A DNA stretch of 64,000 nt from Thermoleophilia bacterium (GTDB lineage Bacteria > Actinomycetota > Thermoleophilia > RBG-16-64-13), in assembly GCA_027493445.1 (NCBI GenBank), contig JAOSKU010000001.1:2686822-2750821 (forward strand), read 5' to 3'. This document shows positions 44,356 to 53,321 of this stretch, in pieces (position 1 is the first letter of the stretch; the number at the start of each line of letters is the position of its first letter). Below the pieces are notes generated by a model. It made no database searches. It had not been told where the DNA came from and saw only the letters and a list, made by a program, of their open reading frames with translations. The translations under genes were made by a program, and so were the position numbers.

Positions 44356-45123
44356 TCACCCCTCACGTACGGCCAACCTGGCCGTCGCGCATGCGACCGC
44401 GCAGCGTCCGCAGACGCGGCGGCCGGTGGCGCGCTCGTTCTCATCGAGGAATTTGCGGCAGCGTTCGATGTCCACGATCCTTGCCATCCCGTCCTCGCGA
44501 CACCAGACCCGCCCGGAGATGGCTCCCGCGGGGCAGGCAGCCACGCAGCGACCGCACTCGCCGCACTCGCTGACCACAGCCGGAGTCGAGGTCCTGAGGG
44601 GCGCGTTGGTCAACATGGTGGCCCAGCTCACGTGGGGGCCGTACACAGGATGGTTCAGCAGGCCGTGCCTCCCCACCCAGCCCAGGCCCGCGCAGGTGGC
44701 AGCAGCCTTGTGCGAGAAGCGTCTGGCCACGAGCGAAGTGAACGGGGAGTCCATGGGGTCGCATTCCGGGGGGCAGCCGAAGTATCGATACCCCTGGGCG
44801 CGGAACAAGCTGCTCAGCCGGCGCAAGCCGGTCTCCAGCTTTGCCTGCCCTACCGCGTCGCGATGGTCGCAGAGCTCGCGCTCGAGGCCCTGCGCGGACA
44901 GCGCGCCGTCTTCCAGGAGCGCTCTCATGGCCGGGTGGGCGACCCCCAGCGAGATAGCCACCGGGAGATGTCCGAAGCCCGGAGGAAGAGCGGCCCGCAC
45001 GTCGCCGAACCCAACGATGTCCACGCCCGCCTCGCGCGCGATGCGGCGCACGAGGTGCTCTATAACGTCGAGCGCCTCGTTCTTCGGTGTGTGCGCTGTG
45101 ACGTGACTGGCGCCGCCAAGCAT
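44356..45123 (-). CDS. QueG-like protein with two 4Fe-4S cluster motifs
   Basis: 255 residues. The N-terminal domain resembles the cobalamin-binding part of epoxyqueuosine reductase and reductive-dehalogenase-like proteins (LVRRIAREAGVDIVGFGDV, AAATCAGLGWVGRHGLL). The C-terminal ferredoxin domain has CGECGRCVAACPAGAIS and CGRCAVACA. It ends LAVREG. True QueG is longer and has HEAT repeats; this short form is of unknown substrate. It lies between the Sec-containing GTPase and the Sec-containing methyltransferase. It could be a low-potential reductase that keeps the corrinoid or selenol site reduced (inference). Confidence 0.8.
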   Translation of the reverse strand: MLGGASHVTAHTPKNEALDVIEHLVRRIAREAGVDIVGFGDVRAALPPGFGHLPVAISLGVAHPAMRALLEDGALSAQGLERELCDHRDAVGQAKLETGLRRLSSLFRAQGYRYFGCPPECDPMDSPFTSLVARRFSHKAAATCAGLGWVGRHGLLNHPVYGPHVSWATMLTNAPLRTSTPAVVSECGECGRCVAACPAGAISGRVWCREDGMARIVDIERCRKFLDENERATGRRVCGRCAVACATARLAVREG

Positions 45124-45125
45124 GA

Positions 45126-45788
45126 TCAGGACTCTCTTTGCCGTGATGGGACCCTGACAGGGTCTCTGATCAAGCCGCCGATATTCGTGCCTTCTCCGAG
45201 GAGAAGATCCACGAGGGAGGCGACCCCTTCTTCTGAACGGAGGTCAACCCGGCGAAGCGCCACATGGGGAGCCGCCTCTGCGACGCGAGACCCTAGAGCG
45301 TCCACCTTGTCGGGATCGGCGTCGGCGGTCTTCGTGATGACCACCAGGTCGGACTGCTCCAGCTGCTGCGCGGTGATGTGCTCGACATGAGCAGCGAAGG
45401 GCGCCTCTGGATTGGAGCCGTCCAGCAGCAGCACGATCGGACCCGCCTCCACGTCTGCGTCCCTACCGGCCACTGTGATGGTGTTGTGCAGCTCGAAAGG
45501 AATCACGATGCCCGAGGGCTCGGCGAAGAGCACATCGAGCTGCTCCTGGCGGGCCATGTACTTGAGCGCTTTCGTGAAGCTCCCGGCTTCCGAGCACCCG
45601 ATTCAACCGCCCCCGATCACGCGCACCGGATGGCTCCGCAGGATCTCGTCAGTCTCCAGGGAAACGGCACCCGAGTCGTTCACCACCACGCCGCTGCGAA
45701 GCCCCCGACCAGCAGCCTCTCTCAGCAGCGTAGCGATCAACGTGCTCTTGCCCGCACCCAGCAGGCCGATCACCGAGACGACCTTCAT
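45126..45788 (-). CDS. COG0523-like metallochaperone GTPase with UIGC motif (candidate selenoprotein)
   Basis: Intact frame. ATG 45788 overlaps the upstream stop (ATGA). Walker A is VIGLLGAGKSTLIATLL and switch region GVVVNDSGAVSLETDE. Then RVIGGG-UGA-IGCSEAGSFTKAL: UGA (45605-45603) is codon 62. The paralogue at 46.3 kb reads DIGGGCICCEVASTFARTV, so UGA falls exactly on the first Cys of the metal-binding CxCC motif. Later motifs are VLFAEPSGIVIPFEL and the NKxD-like ITKTADADPDKV. 220 residues with Sec. The G3E/COG0523 family delivers metals (Ni, Zn, Co) to client proteins; a selenolate ligand would soften the site. It ends just before the QueG-like gene. Confidence 0.85.
45579..45595 (-). 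promoter_or_regulatory. bSECIS-like hairpin of the UIGC GTPase
   Basis: GCTCGG-AAG-CC with outer GCTC/GAGC pairing and a two-G bulge, 8-24 nt after the UGA. It is the least regular of the five hairpins; an alternative register pairs CTCGG with CCGGG. Confidence 0.4.
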
Positions 45789-46270
45789 GCCCCGGGCTCC
45801 TTCTCCAGCTGCTGCTCGAGTTGCTTCATGTACTCCTCGTCCGAGGCGAAATCGTAGCGGTCGAAGTAGAGATGCTCTTTTTCCTTCACCACCTGGAAGC
45901 CATGTCTCTCGGCGAGCCCGTGAGCCGCCTTCAGGGTCGAATCCTTGACCTCCTCCTCGGTTATGCCCTGCACGATGGAGTTGATGGCCACGAAGAGGTC
46001 CTTGGCCGGACCCCGCAGCGAGCCGTGCAAGGCGGCCGGGTGGTTGATGCCGATGGTGTCGGCCTTGAGCGTACCCTCCGAGCAAACCAGATGCGACTTG
46101 ATATGGCCAATGAAGCGGGCCCCGCGGGCCACGCACTCGACGGCGATGGCGTCCATCATCTCCCGCAGGAGAGCCCCGATCTCGGCGGCTTCGACCACCC
46201 GGTCGCGGTGCAGTTTCACAGCCACGCCGTAGCCGCTCACCCCGTGATCGAGATAGCAGGCCTCATCCAT
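45785..46270 (-). CDS. Hypothetical protein between two COG0523 GTPases
   Basis: 161 residues, soluble, acidic C-terminus. Segments include GVSGYGVAVKLHRDRVVEA, FIGHIKSHLVCSEGTLKAD, DLFVAINSIVQGITEEEV and HGFQVVKEKEHLYFDRYDF. Only two cysteines. Six bases separate it from the CxCC GTPase upstream, and it overlaps the UIGC GTPase by four. Family not recognised. Its fixed place between the two GTPases suggests a partner or client of metal delivery. Confidence 0.65.
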   Translation of the reverse strand: MDEACYLDHGVSGYGVAVKLHRDRVVEAAEIGALLREMMDAIAVECVARGARFIGHIKSHLVCSEGTLKADTIGINHPAALHGSLRGPAKDLFVAINSIVQGITEEEVKDSTLKAAHGLAERHGFQVVKEKEHLYFDRYDFASDEEYMKQLEQQLEKEPGA

Positions 46271-46276
46271 TGATGC

Positions 46277-46888
46277 TCACAGCCCTTCCACCACGGCAGC
46301 CAGAAGTTGATCGAAACCCTCGCCCGTCACCGAAGACACAGGGATGAAGGTGGCCCCAGGGATGACCTCCCCGGCGGCCGCAGCGGCCCGTCGCACTTCT
46401 TCGGCCGAAACGGCGTCAACCTTGGACACGGCCACGATGTCGGCGTCCGCCAGCTGGTTGGTCACCAGGCGGCCCATGAGCTCCATGTCCAGGAGCTCGT
46501 CGGGGCGGGTGGCGTCGAAGAGCACGATGACCGGACCGATCTCCACGGCCACGTCGCGACCGCCCATCTCCGCCGCCGCCTTCACCTGACGGGGGATGGC
46601 CACACCGGTCGGCTCCACAAGCACCAGATCGGGGGCGAAGTCGCGCGCCAGCTGCTTGACGGTCCTGGCGAATGTGGAGGCCACCTCGCAACAGATGCAT
46701 CCGCCGCCGATGTCCTTGACCTTCATGCCCGACTCCTCCATGACCCTGCCGTCTACCGGAATCTCACCGATCTCGTTGACGACCAGGGCCACCCTCAAGC
46801 CTTTGCGCTCCGAAAGCAGGGTGGAGAGCCGCAGAAGGAGCGTAGTCTTACCGCTCCCCAAGAATCCGGCGATCTGGACGATCCTCAT
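46277..46888 (-). CDS. COG0523/CobW-like metallochaperone GTPase, CxCC type
   Basis: 203 residues. P-loop VQIAGFLGSGKTTLLLRLS, LVVNEIGEIPVDGRVME, metal motif IGGGCICCEV, VLVEPTGVAIPRQVK and guanine-specificity loop VAVSKVDAVS. AGGGGG lies upstream of ATG 46888. It is shorter than full CobW/YjiA because the C-terminal CobW_C domain is absent. That makes it closer to HypB/UreG-like or minimal G3E proteins. It provides the Cys-type reference for the Sec-containing paralogue 0.5 kb downstream and probably loads a metal into a protein of the methyl-transfer system. Confidence 0.88.
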   Translation of the reverse strand: MRIVQIAGFLGSGKTTLLLRLSTLLSERKGLRVALVVNEIGEIPVDGRVMEESGMKVKDIGGGCICCEVASTFARTVKQLARDFAPDLVLVEPTGVAIPRQVKAAAEMGGRDVAVEIGPVIVLFDATRPDELLDMELMGRLVTNQLADADIVAVSKVDAVSAEEVRRAAAAAGEVIPGATFIPVSSVTGEGFDQLLAAVVEGL

Positions 46889-46896
46889 GGTCCCCC

Positions 46897-49505
46897 TCAG
46901 ACTGTCAGATTGCGATAGATGCGTGGCAGCTTGGTGGGCAGGTGACCCACGTTCTGGATCACGGTGTACCGATTGGTGCCGAAGAGGTCTTCAAGATAGT
47001 CCTGGCCCTTCGGATCCACGGTGATGCAAAACGCGCTCACACCTTGCCGGCGGGCCTCCGCCAGGGCCATCTTCGTGTCTTCGAGTGCGTAGCGCATGTC
47101 GCCGTATGCCATGTCGTACGGCCTTCCGTCGCTCAGCAGCACGAGCAACTTGGCGCCCGAGGTTTCGCGCCTCAGATGATCGGTCGCGTGCCGCAGAGCG
47201 GCCCCCAGACGGGTGTACTCCAGAGGCTGGATCCCCCGATCCGGCCGGCCACCGCCTCGCCGAACGCCTCGTCGAAGTCCTTGATCGTGTACAGATCGAC
47301 CATCCTCCGGCCGTGACTGGAGAACCCCATGATGGCGAACCGGTCGTCCAGCTGCCCGATCGCTTCGGAGAGAAGAACGAGACCCTCCTTCTCGACGTCG
47401 ATCACACGGCGGGAGCCTTCCACCGGCTGGTCGGTCGAGTCGCTCATGTCCAACAGGAAGAGGACGGCGACGTCCCGCTGCTTCTTGTCGCGCCGGATGA
47501 AGATCTTGTCGCTCATGGGCGCCCCGGCCTGGCGGTCCACGATGGCCTCAGTCAGCGCGTCGAGGTCCAGCTCGTCCCCGTCCTGCTGACGGAAGAAACG
47601 ACGCATCCGGTCGGGTCGCAGGCGCTCGAACTGACGCCTGATCAGCAGTACCTCCCCCCGGAACCGCTCGACGGTCTCGCCGACGAAGGCCGGATCACCG
47701 GGAGGGAGTTGCCGGCAGCGCACCGTACACCAGCGCGTGCGATAATCCGCCAGCTCATAGTTCCACTCATCATACGTGAAAGTATCCCAGGCCGCATCCC
47801 CTTCTTCGCCATCCTCCTCATCATCCTCCAGCACAAGCAGCTCCGCTTCCTGGCGATGGTCGCGCAGACTGATCTCCAGGCCTTCGATGATCTCGCTGGG
47901 ATGCAGGCTGTCGGGTACGTCGACCGGCGTGCCGGGGGCAGGACCGGCACCGGCGTCGGTGCCCGAAGAGGTCATCGACGCCAGCTTCAGGCCCAAGTAC
48001 AGGTGATCGTGGTACGGAGGGTAGGGCACTTCCACCACTTCGGCCCCCGCGACGTTCTCCCGGGCCCAGTCGCCCGCGCCTTCAGCTTGTAGGAGCCTGC
48101 CCAGGGCGGCGGCCACCCGGGTCGCGTCCGCCGGACCAGCCTCGGGAAAGGCAAGGGGGGCCACCGCCGACTCGACCGCCGCCGCCAGATCGGGATCGGC
48201 CAGAACGCAGACTCCGAACGGGAAGGCGACCAGATGCGCGCGGAGAGAGGCCGTCGTGAGAGGCACGCCCGAGCGACCGGAGTTCACGTCGAGACCACCA
48301 TAGGTTTCACGCACGATCAGCTCGGCGTCGCGGCGCAGCCCCGGCAAGGTCCGGAGGAGGACCGCGTCGATGCGGAAGTCCTCCGCCACCCCGGCAACGA
48401 ACCGGTCAAGGGCGGTAGGGGCGGCCTCCTCGGCTGCGATCGTCCGACCCCTGACGAGAAAACGCCCCAAGCCGTCACTGGTGTAACTCCCGAAGCGTTG
48501 GTGCGACATGGCGTGCAGCGCAACCAACTTGTACAGGGAAAGGGGCGAAGCGCCCGCACAGCCCAGGGAGGGACGTATGTACAGCTTCTGACCATCGCTG
48601 AACGCGGGCACGTCGGGAGGAACGCTCGCCGGGTCCAGCAGGTCGAACATCGAGTGCAACGAGGCCGGGCGGCCGAGGAAGGCCTCGAGCAGCAGGCCCA
48701 CACGGGGTCTAAAAGCGGCGAACGAGGTTTCCCTGCAGAGCACCTCCACCGCCTCCTGGCTCCGCTTCGACCCATAGGACATGTAGAGGACCAGGTCCTC
48801 CTCATTCCTGGCTACCCGCAGGCCCAGATCGACCCACTCCACGAGCTGGGGCACGCGCATGCTGGCTAGGAGCGAAGGCAAAGCCCTGTAGAGGCCCTTG
48901 GCCGCATGGCGCGAGCGTTCCGCGACCTGGGCCCCCAGAGAGGCCAGCACCGGGAGGTCGTCCGCATTCAGCCAGTGAGCCGCTTTGGCCGTCGACTCCA
49001 GGAAACCGCGGGAAGCCCACCACTCCTTGTGAGCCAGCTCCATGGCCCCTTCGTGCCACACACGCAAGTAGCCCATGTCGCGCCGGCTGAGGACGGCCGG
49101 TGTATAGTCCATGAAGGTCGCGGCCAGGTCCACATCGCGCAGCAGGTCCAGGGCGCGATCGGTGACCTCGCGGAAGTCACCCACGTCGATATCCGCCCCC
49201 ACTGCGCGGCACAGAGCGGCGTATGCTCCCGTCAGGCGGGCCGAGCGGCTGGTGAGGTGTAGAAGCGCGGAGTTAGCCGTCTCCTCCAGCTCGGGGCGCC
49301 GGCCCACGATGGCGAAGGCTTCCACCAAGACCATCAACAGGCTGCGCTTGTCGCGCAGCCGCTGACCGGAGAGGTGTGCAGCGATCTCTGTCCAGAGCAG
49401 CCGCTCCCGAGCGGGCAGTTCGGCCAGCTCCCTTGCGTGGGCGCGGGCAAACGACGCGGCCTCGCCTTCCAGTGCCTGCATCGCGTCTTTCAGGTCGGCG
49501 CTCAC
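46897..49505 (-). CDS. norD: NorD-like VWA-domain activator protein, frameshifted as read
   Basis: About 870 residues. The large helical N-terminal half ([38 protein letters not shown]) is followed by the catalytic-metal-activation VWA domain. Its MIDAS is in [19 protein letters not shown], with [14 protein letters not shown] and [13 protein letters not shown] matching NorD. The frame breaks at C47233-47237. One base restores [20 protein letters not shown]. The GTG start overlaps norQ. NorD/NorQ pairs mature the iron site of NO reductase, but VWA/MoxR pairs also activate other metalloenzymes. Here the pair sits between corrinoid-methyltransferase and metallochaperone genes, so its client may be in this cluster rather than NorBC. 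Confidence 0.86.
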
Positions 49506-50335
49506 GCCTCGAAGACCGCCTCCACCAGCTCGCGCAGGGTCGCCAGCATGTCGCCGTCGTCGGTAAGGGGCTTGGCCATGGCCACCTCGGCTGCCCGGCG
49601 AGGGGGGACACCCTGGCCGATCAGCCGCGCGGCATAGACGAGGAGTCGGGTCGAGACTCCTTCCTCCAGTCCGTGGTCGCGCAGGTTGCGGATCATGGTT
49701 CCCAATTCGACGAGCCTCACGGCGATCGAGTCGTCCACTGCGGTCTCGCGCATGACGATCTCGGCTTCGGCGGACTTGTCCAGGTAGTTGAAGTCCAGGG
49801 CGAGGAAGCGCTGGCGGGTCGACTGCTTGAGGTCTTTCAGAATGCTCTGGTAGCCCGGATTGAAGCTCACCACGAGCATGAAATCATCGTGGGCCTCGAC
49901 GATGTGGCCCTTCTTCTCGATAGGCAGGATGCGCCGGTCGTCTCCAAGGGGATGAATGACCACGGTGGTGTCCTTGCGGGCTTCCACGAGCTCGTCCAGG
50001 TAGCAGATGGCCCCGTGCTTCACGGCTACCGTGAGGGGGCCGTCCACCCAGCGGGTCTCGTTGCCCACGAAGAGATAGCGCCCCACAAGGTCACTCGCGG
50101 TGAGGTCCTCGTGACAGGCTACCGTCACCAGAGGCAGACCCAGACGATAGGCCATGTACTGGAGGAAACGCGTCTTGCCACTGCCGGTGGGGCCCTTCAG
50201 CATGACCGGAAGCTTGAGCTGGTGAGCTCGGATGAAGAGCTCGACCTCATCCCCCGCCGGTCGATAGTACGGCTCCTCCAGGACCCGGTAGTCCTCGATG
50301 GAGAACTCCTCGCCCCCGTGTCCCGCGGGTGTCAT
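49502..50335 (-). CDS. norQ: NorQ/CbbQ-type MoxR AAA+ ATPase
   Basis: 277 residues from ATG 50335 (GGGGG nine bases upstream). Walker A is [20 protein letters not shown] and Walker [16 protein letters not shown]. Sensor 1 is in [13 protein letters not shown], and [14 protein letters not shown] is the arginine-finger region typical of NorQ/CbbQ. It forms a hexameric ring that works with the VWA partner encoded immediately downstream to remodel a target metalloenzyme. It follows a strong terminator hairpin, so it may start a separate transcript from the corrinoid-protein gene. Confidence 0.9.
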   Translation of the reverse strand: MTPAGHGGEEFSIEDYRVLEEPYYRPAGDEVELFIRAHQLKLPVMLKGPTGSGKTRFLQYMAYRLGLPLVTVACHEDLTASDLVGRYLFVGNETRWVDGPLTVAVKHGAICYLDELVEARKDTTVVIHPLGDDRRILPIEKKGHIVEAHDDFMLVVSFNPGYQSILKDLKQSTRQRFLALDFNYLDKSAEAEIVMRETAVDDSIAVRLVELGTMIRNLRDHGLEEGVSTRLLVYAARLIGQGVPPRRAAEVAMAKPLTDDGDMLATLRELVEAVFEA

Positions 50336-50401
50336 CAAGTCATTCCCCCTTGCGTGAATCAGCAAAGATACGGCGAGGTCGCGGTAAGACCGCACCAAGC
50401 G

Positions 50402-50435
50402 CTGGGGGGCCGCGCCCATGGGCGCGGCCCCCCAG
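50402..50435 (-). terminator. Strong hairpin after the corrinoid-protein gene
   Basis: Perfect 16-bp stem, CTGGGGGGCCGCGCCC paired with GGGCGCGGCCCCCCAG around AT. It starts 13 bp after the stop of the corrinoid protein. This is likely termination or partial attenuation between methyltransferase and norQD genes. Confidence 0.72.
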
Positions 50436-50448
50436 ATGCGTCCGACTC

Positions 50449-51114
50449 CTACATGCGCCTGAGGGCGCCCACCATCTTGATGGCTTCCGAGACGGCGTTA
50501 GAAGCGTTCTCGGAGTAGCCGTCGGCCCCGAACATGTCGGCGATCTCACCGGTCACCGGGGCGCCGCCCAGCATGATCATGACGTTGGGGTTCTTCTCCT
50601 TCAGCTTCACGATGGCCTTCTTCATGCCCATCATGGTGGTGGTCATCATGGCCGAGAGGGCCACGATGTCGGAGTTGGTGGAGATCTGCTTCTCCACGAA
50701 CTCGTCGATGGGCACGTCGGCCCCTAGGTCGTGCACGGTGAAGCCGGCCACCTCGAACATCATCTTGACCAGGTTCTTGCCGATGTCGTGCACGTCGCCT
50801 TCCACCACGCCGATCACCACTTCGCCCTTGACCGCTTCCCGGCCCTCCATGTTCACGTGGGGGCGCAGGATGTCAAGGCCGGCGTAAAGAGCGTCGGCGC
50901 ACATGAGGACTTCGGGGACGAAGTACTCCTGGGAGTCGAAGAGCTCGCCCACCACCTCCATGCCGGCGGCCAGGCCGTCCATGATGCCCTCGTAGGCGTC
51001 GAAGCCTTCGGCCAGGACGGCCTGGGCGGCGGTGGTGACCCGGTCCTCTTCGTACTCGATGACGCCTTCTTTGAGCTCCTTGAAGAGCTCCTGCTTGCGC
51101 TCGTCAGATCCCAT
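50449..51114 (-). CDS. Methyltransferase corrinoid protein (MtaC/MtbC-like)
   Basis: 221 residues; AAGGAGG before ATG 51114. The N-terminal helical cap ([35 protein letters not shown]) is followed by the Rossmann B12 domain. Its cobalt-ligating signature is [16 protein letters not shown], and loops [13 protein letters not shown] and [18 protein letters not shown] complete the site. It carries the methyl group as methyl-Co(III) between the UroD/MtrH-type methyltransferases encoded upstream. The size is standard for MtaC-type proteins. Confidence 0.93.
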   Translation of the reverse strand: MGSDERKQELFKELKEGVIEYEEDRVTTAAQAVLAEGFDAYEGIMDGLAAGMEVVGELFDSQEYFVPEVLMCADALYAGLDILRPHVNMEGREAVKGEVVIGVVEGDVHDIGKNLVKMMFEVAGFTVHDLGADVPIDEFVEKQISTNSDIVALSAMMTTTMMGMKKAIVKLKEKNPNVMIMLGGAPVTGEIADMFGADGYSENASNAVSEAIKMVGALRRM

Positions 51115-51248
51115 TGTTCCTCCTTGTTGCTCTCGGCCCGGAGCCCGCCCGGGCGACTCTCCTCCCGACCACCCGTCGGTTGGGGTGGGGCGCTCCCTAC
51201 GACGCCCCGTCCTTTCGTCTACGTCCTCGCGGACGGTAGCTCCACCGG

Positions 51249-52277
51249 CTAAGCCTTCCGGCGCGGCTCGGTGCCCTCCACGGCCTTGACCCATGCCCGC
51301 AGGTTCTCGACGTTCGTATCAGGCCACAAGTCGCACCCGGGCCACACAGCATCGACTCCCGCCTCGGCGGCATCGCACACAGCCGCTGCGATCATGTCGG
51401 GCTCGCCCTGGGTCAGCACGTCCCAAGGGTGCAGGTTGCCGAGGAGCACCACGTCGTCGCCGATCTTCTCCCGGCTGGCCTTGATGTCGTTTTTCTGGTC
51501 CACCGAGACCACCGGGTTCATCTCGGCCATGTCCTGAACGATCATGTTGGTATCACCGCAGATGTGGTAGACCTTGGGGACGTCGATGGAGGCGAGGATC
51601 TCTTCCGAGAACTTCCGGATCATCTTCTTGAAGCTGCGCGGCGAGAGCACGTCGGAGGTGGCGCCCATCTCCCGCAGGCTGATGAAATCGGCGCCGGCGT
51701 CGACGTACGCCCTGGCCTCGCCGATCAGGAATTGGGTGAGCTTCTCGAGGATCCCTTCAGCCTTGGCCGGCTCCTTGAAGGTCATCTTGAGGATCTCGTT
51801 CAGGTCCATGCTCTGCCCGGCCAGGGTGAAGGGTCCCAATACCCAGGACCCGACGGCCACATCGGGACCCACCAGCTCCTTCGTTTTCCTGATGGCCTCG
51901 CAGACCAGGGGCACCCGTCCGGCGGTCGCGATGTTCTCCGGCATCTTGATGTCGTCGGCCACGTGAACGTACTTGTCCTTCAAGGTTGGGTAGAGGATGT
52001 CTTCGCTGTGGGGGTACGTGTTCAGCCTGGCCCCCAGAGCCTCGGCGGCCACACCCATGTCGAAGGGCACGATCGCGGCGGCCGTGCCCACCAGCTCGAC
52101 GGTGGCGGCGGCCGCCGCGGCCATCTCACCGGCGTCCAGGTGCACGTGGGCAAAGCGCAGGCCGTGTTTCTTCAGACCTTCAACGATGACGCTTCCGAAG
52201 CCGGAGAAGGCCGGTACGACGTCGACCGGTTTCCCGGCGAGGATGTTGAGCGCGCGCTCTTTGGGAGTCATTGCCAT
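51249..52277 (-). CDS. UroD/MtaA-like corrinoid methyltransferase, Cys type
   Basis: 342 residues. KERALNILAGKPVDVVPAF starts the barrel. The zinc ligands expected of MtaA-type enzymes are present: HxC in KVYHICGDTNMIV and a third Cys in VWPGCDLWPDTNVENL. GSWVLGPFTLAGQSMDLNEI is a family segment. GGAG lies before ATG 52277. It probably demethylates or methylates a thiol or other small acceptor via the adjacent corrinoid protein. With the MtrH-like and activator genes it resembles the core of halomethane (cmu/mec) and methyl-compound cassettes. It gives the internal Cys reference for the Sec-containing paralogue at 43-44 kb. Confidence 0.88.
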   Translation of the reverse strand: MAMTPKERALNILAGKPVDVVPAFSGFGSVIVEGLKKHGLRFAHVHLDAGEMAAAAAATVELVGTAAAIVPFDMGVAAEALGARLNTYPHSEDILYPTLKDKYVHVADDIKMPENIATAGRVPLVCEAIRKTKELVGPDVAVGSWVLGPFTLAGQSMDLNEILKMTFKEPAKAEGILEKLTQFLIGEARAYVDAGADFISLREMGATSDVLSPRSFKKMIRKFSEEILASIDVPKVYHICGDTNMIVQDMAEMNPVVSVDQKNDIKASREKIGDDVVLLGNLHPWDVLTQGEPDMIAAAVCDAAEAGVDAVWPGCDLWPDTNVENLRAWVKAVEGTEPRRKA

Positions 52278-52350
52278 CTTGTGGATCTCCTTTTGGTCGT
52301 CTTGACGAGCGGCGAACCAGCCGAGAGTAGGGGCCGCGAGGCCCTGCCGT

Positions 52351-53310
52351 CTAGGCCTCTCCTTTAAGGGTCTTGACGAAGTCGGGGAACAGCTTGTACA
52401 CGGGTGTGGATTCGTTCCCGGTCAGCTGGCCCGTCTCCGCGTAGCGCATGGTGGACACCATCGCGTGGGCCGCGGCCACCGCCGGGAACACGTGATCGTT
52501 GCCCCACATCGGCCCGCTGAAGATGAAGTCACCCCACAGGGCTACGGTGGCGGCGTGGGTGCCGGCGTCCAGACCGATAAAGGCTTTCTCACCCCAGGTG
52601 TCGAGGTTGTTCTTCCATACAGCCTTCTGCCACATGTAGGTACCGTTCGCCGAAGCCGCGCCCGCGGGAAGGCCATACTTCTCCTTCACCAGCCGGTTGG
52701 ACAGCGCGCAGATGCCGGTGGAGGGCAGATTCATGACCGAAGTGTCGACGATGATGGTCTGGAAATCACCCTTCTCGAGGCTCTGCATCATGGTGTCCAG
52801 CGAGCTCAACCGGCCGCTGGGGAGCTGGTCGGCCATGTCCATGACCACAGTCACCACGTGCTTCACACCGAGCGCCTTGATCTGCTCGACCTCGGCCGGC
52901 ACATCGGGGCTCCAGACGGTCACGGAGTTGTAGAGCAGTCGATCCTGCAGGCCCTGGCTCGCCACGTACTTCGTAGCCTCGATGCGGGGCTCGAGGTTCC
53001 ACATGTCGATGGCGAAAGGCAGATCGGTGGTCCCGACGTAGAAGTCGATGTAATTCTTCATCTCATCGCCGGAGTTGGCCACCATGGCCACGATGGCGGG
53101 CATGCCGGTGAGCTGGCTGAGCTCTTCCAGGCGCTTGATCTGGTCGCCGGCCATTTGCCTGTTGAACGTGCGCTCCCGGCGGCTCTCCACGCAGGGATCG
53201 CCCTTCTGGAAAAGCGAGGGGATGATCAGGGGCGGGTTCTCACCCGGCTGCCCGCCTACGCGGACGTTCCCGATGGTGAAAACCTTCTGCTCAGTGTCGA
53301 AGACGAACAT
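52351..53310 (-). CDS. MtrH-like methyl-tetrahydrofolate/pterin:corrinoid methyltransferase
   Basis: 319 residues; AGGAGGGAG before ATG 53310. N-terminal FDTEQKVFTIGNVRVGGQPG and IIPSLFQKGDPCVESRRE are close to MtrH/CmuB-type proteins. VAMVANSGDEMKNYIDFYV, DTSVMNLPSTGICALS and GLDAGTHAATVALWGDFI follow. It would move the methyl group from the corrinoid protein to tetrahydrofolate (or the reverse), linking the cassette to the Wood-Ljungdahl or other C1 pathway. It is flanked by the UroD-like and activator genes with short spacers. Confidence 0.87.
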   Translation of the reverse strand: MFVFDTEQKVFTIGNVRVGGQPGENPPLIIPSLFQKGDPCVESRRERTFNRQMAGDQIKRLEELSQLTGMPAIVAMVANSGDEMKNYIDFYVGTTDLPFAIDMWNLEPRIEATKYVASQGLQDRLLYNSVTVWSPDVPAEVEQIKALGVKHVVTVVMDMADQLPSGRLSSLDTMMQSLEKGDFQTIIVDTSVMNLPSTGICALSNRLVKEKYGLPAGAASANGTYMWQKAVWKNNLDTWGEKAFIGLDAGTHAATVALWGDFIFSGPMWGNDHVFPAVAAAHAMVSTMRYAETGQLTGNESTPVYKLFPDFVKTLKGEA

Positions 53311-53321
53311 GTGTCTCCCTC

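Noticed and set aside
45126..45557. A short hypothetical protein starting MARQEQLDVLFAEPSG
   Set aside because: It is the C-terminal two-thirds of the COG0523 GTPase after the in-frame UGA; P-loop and switch lie upstream in the same frame.
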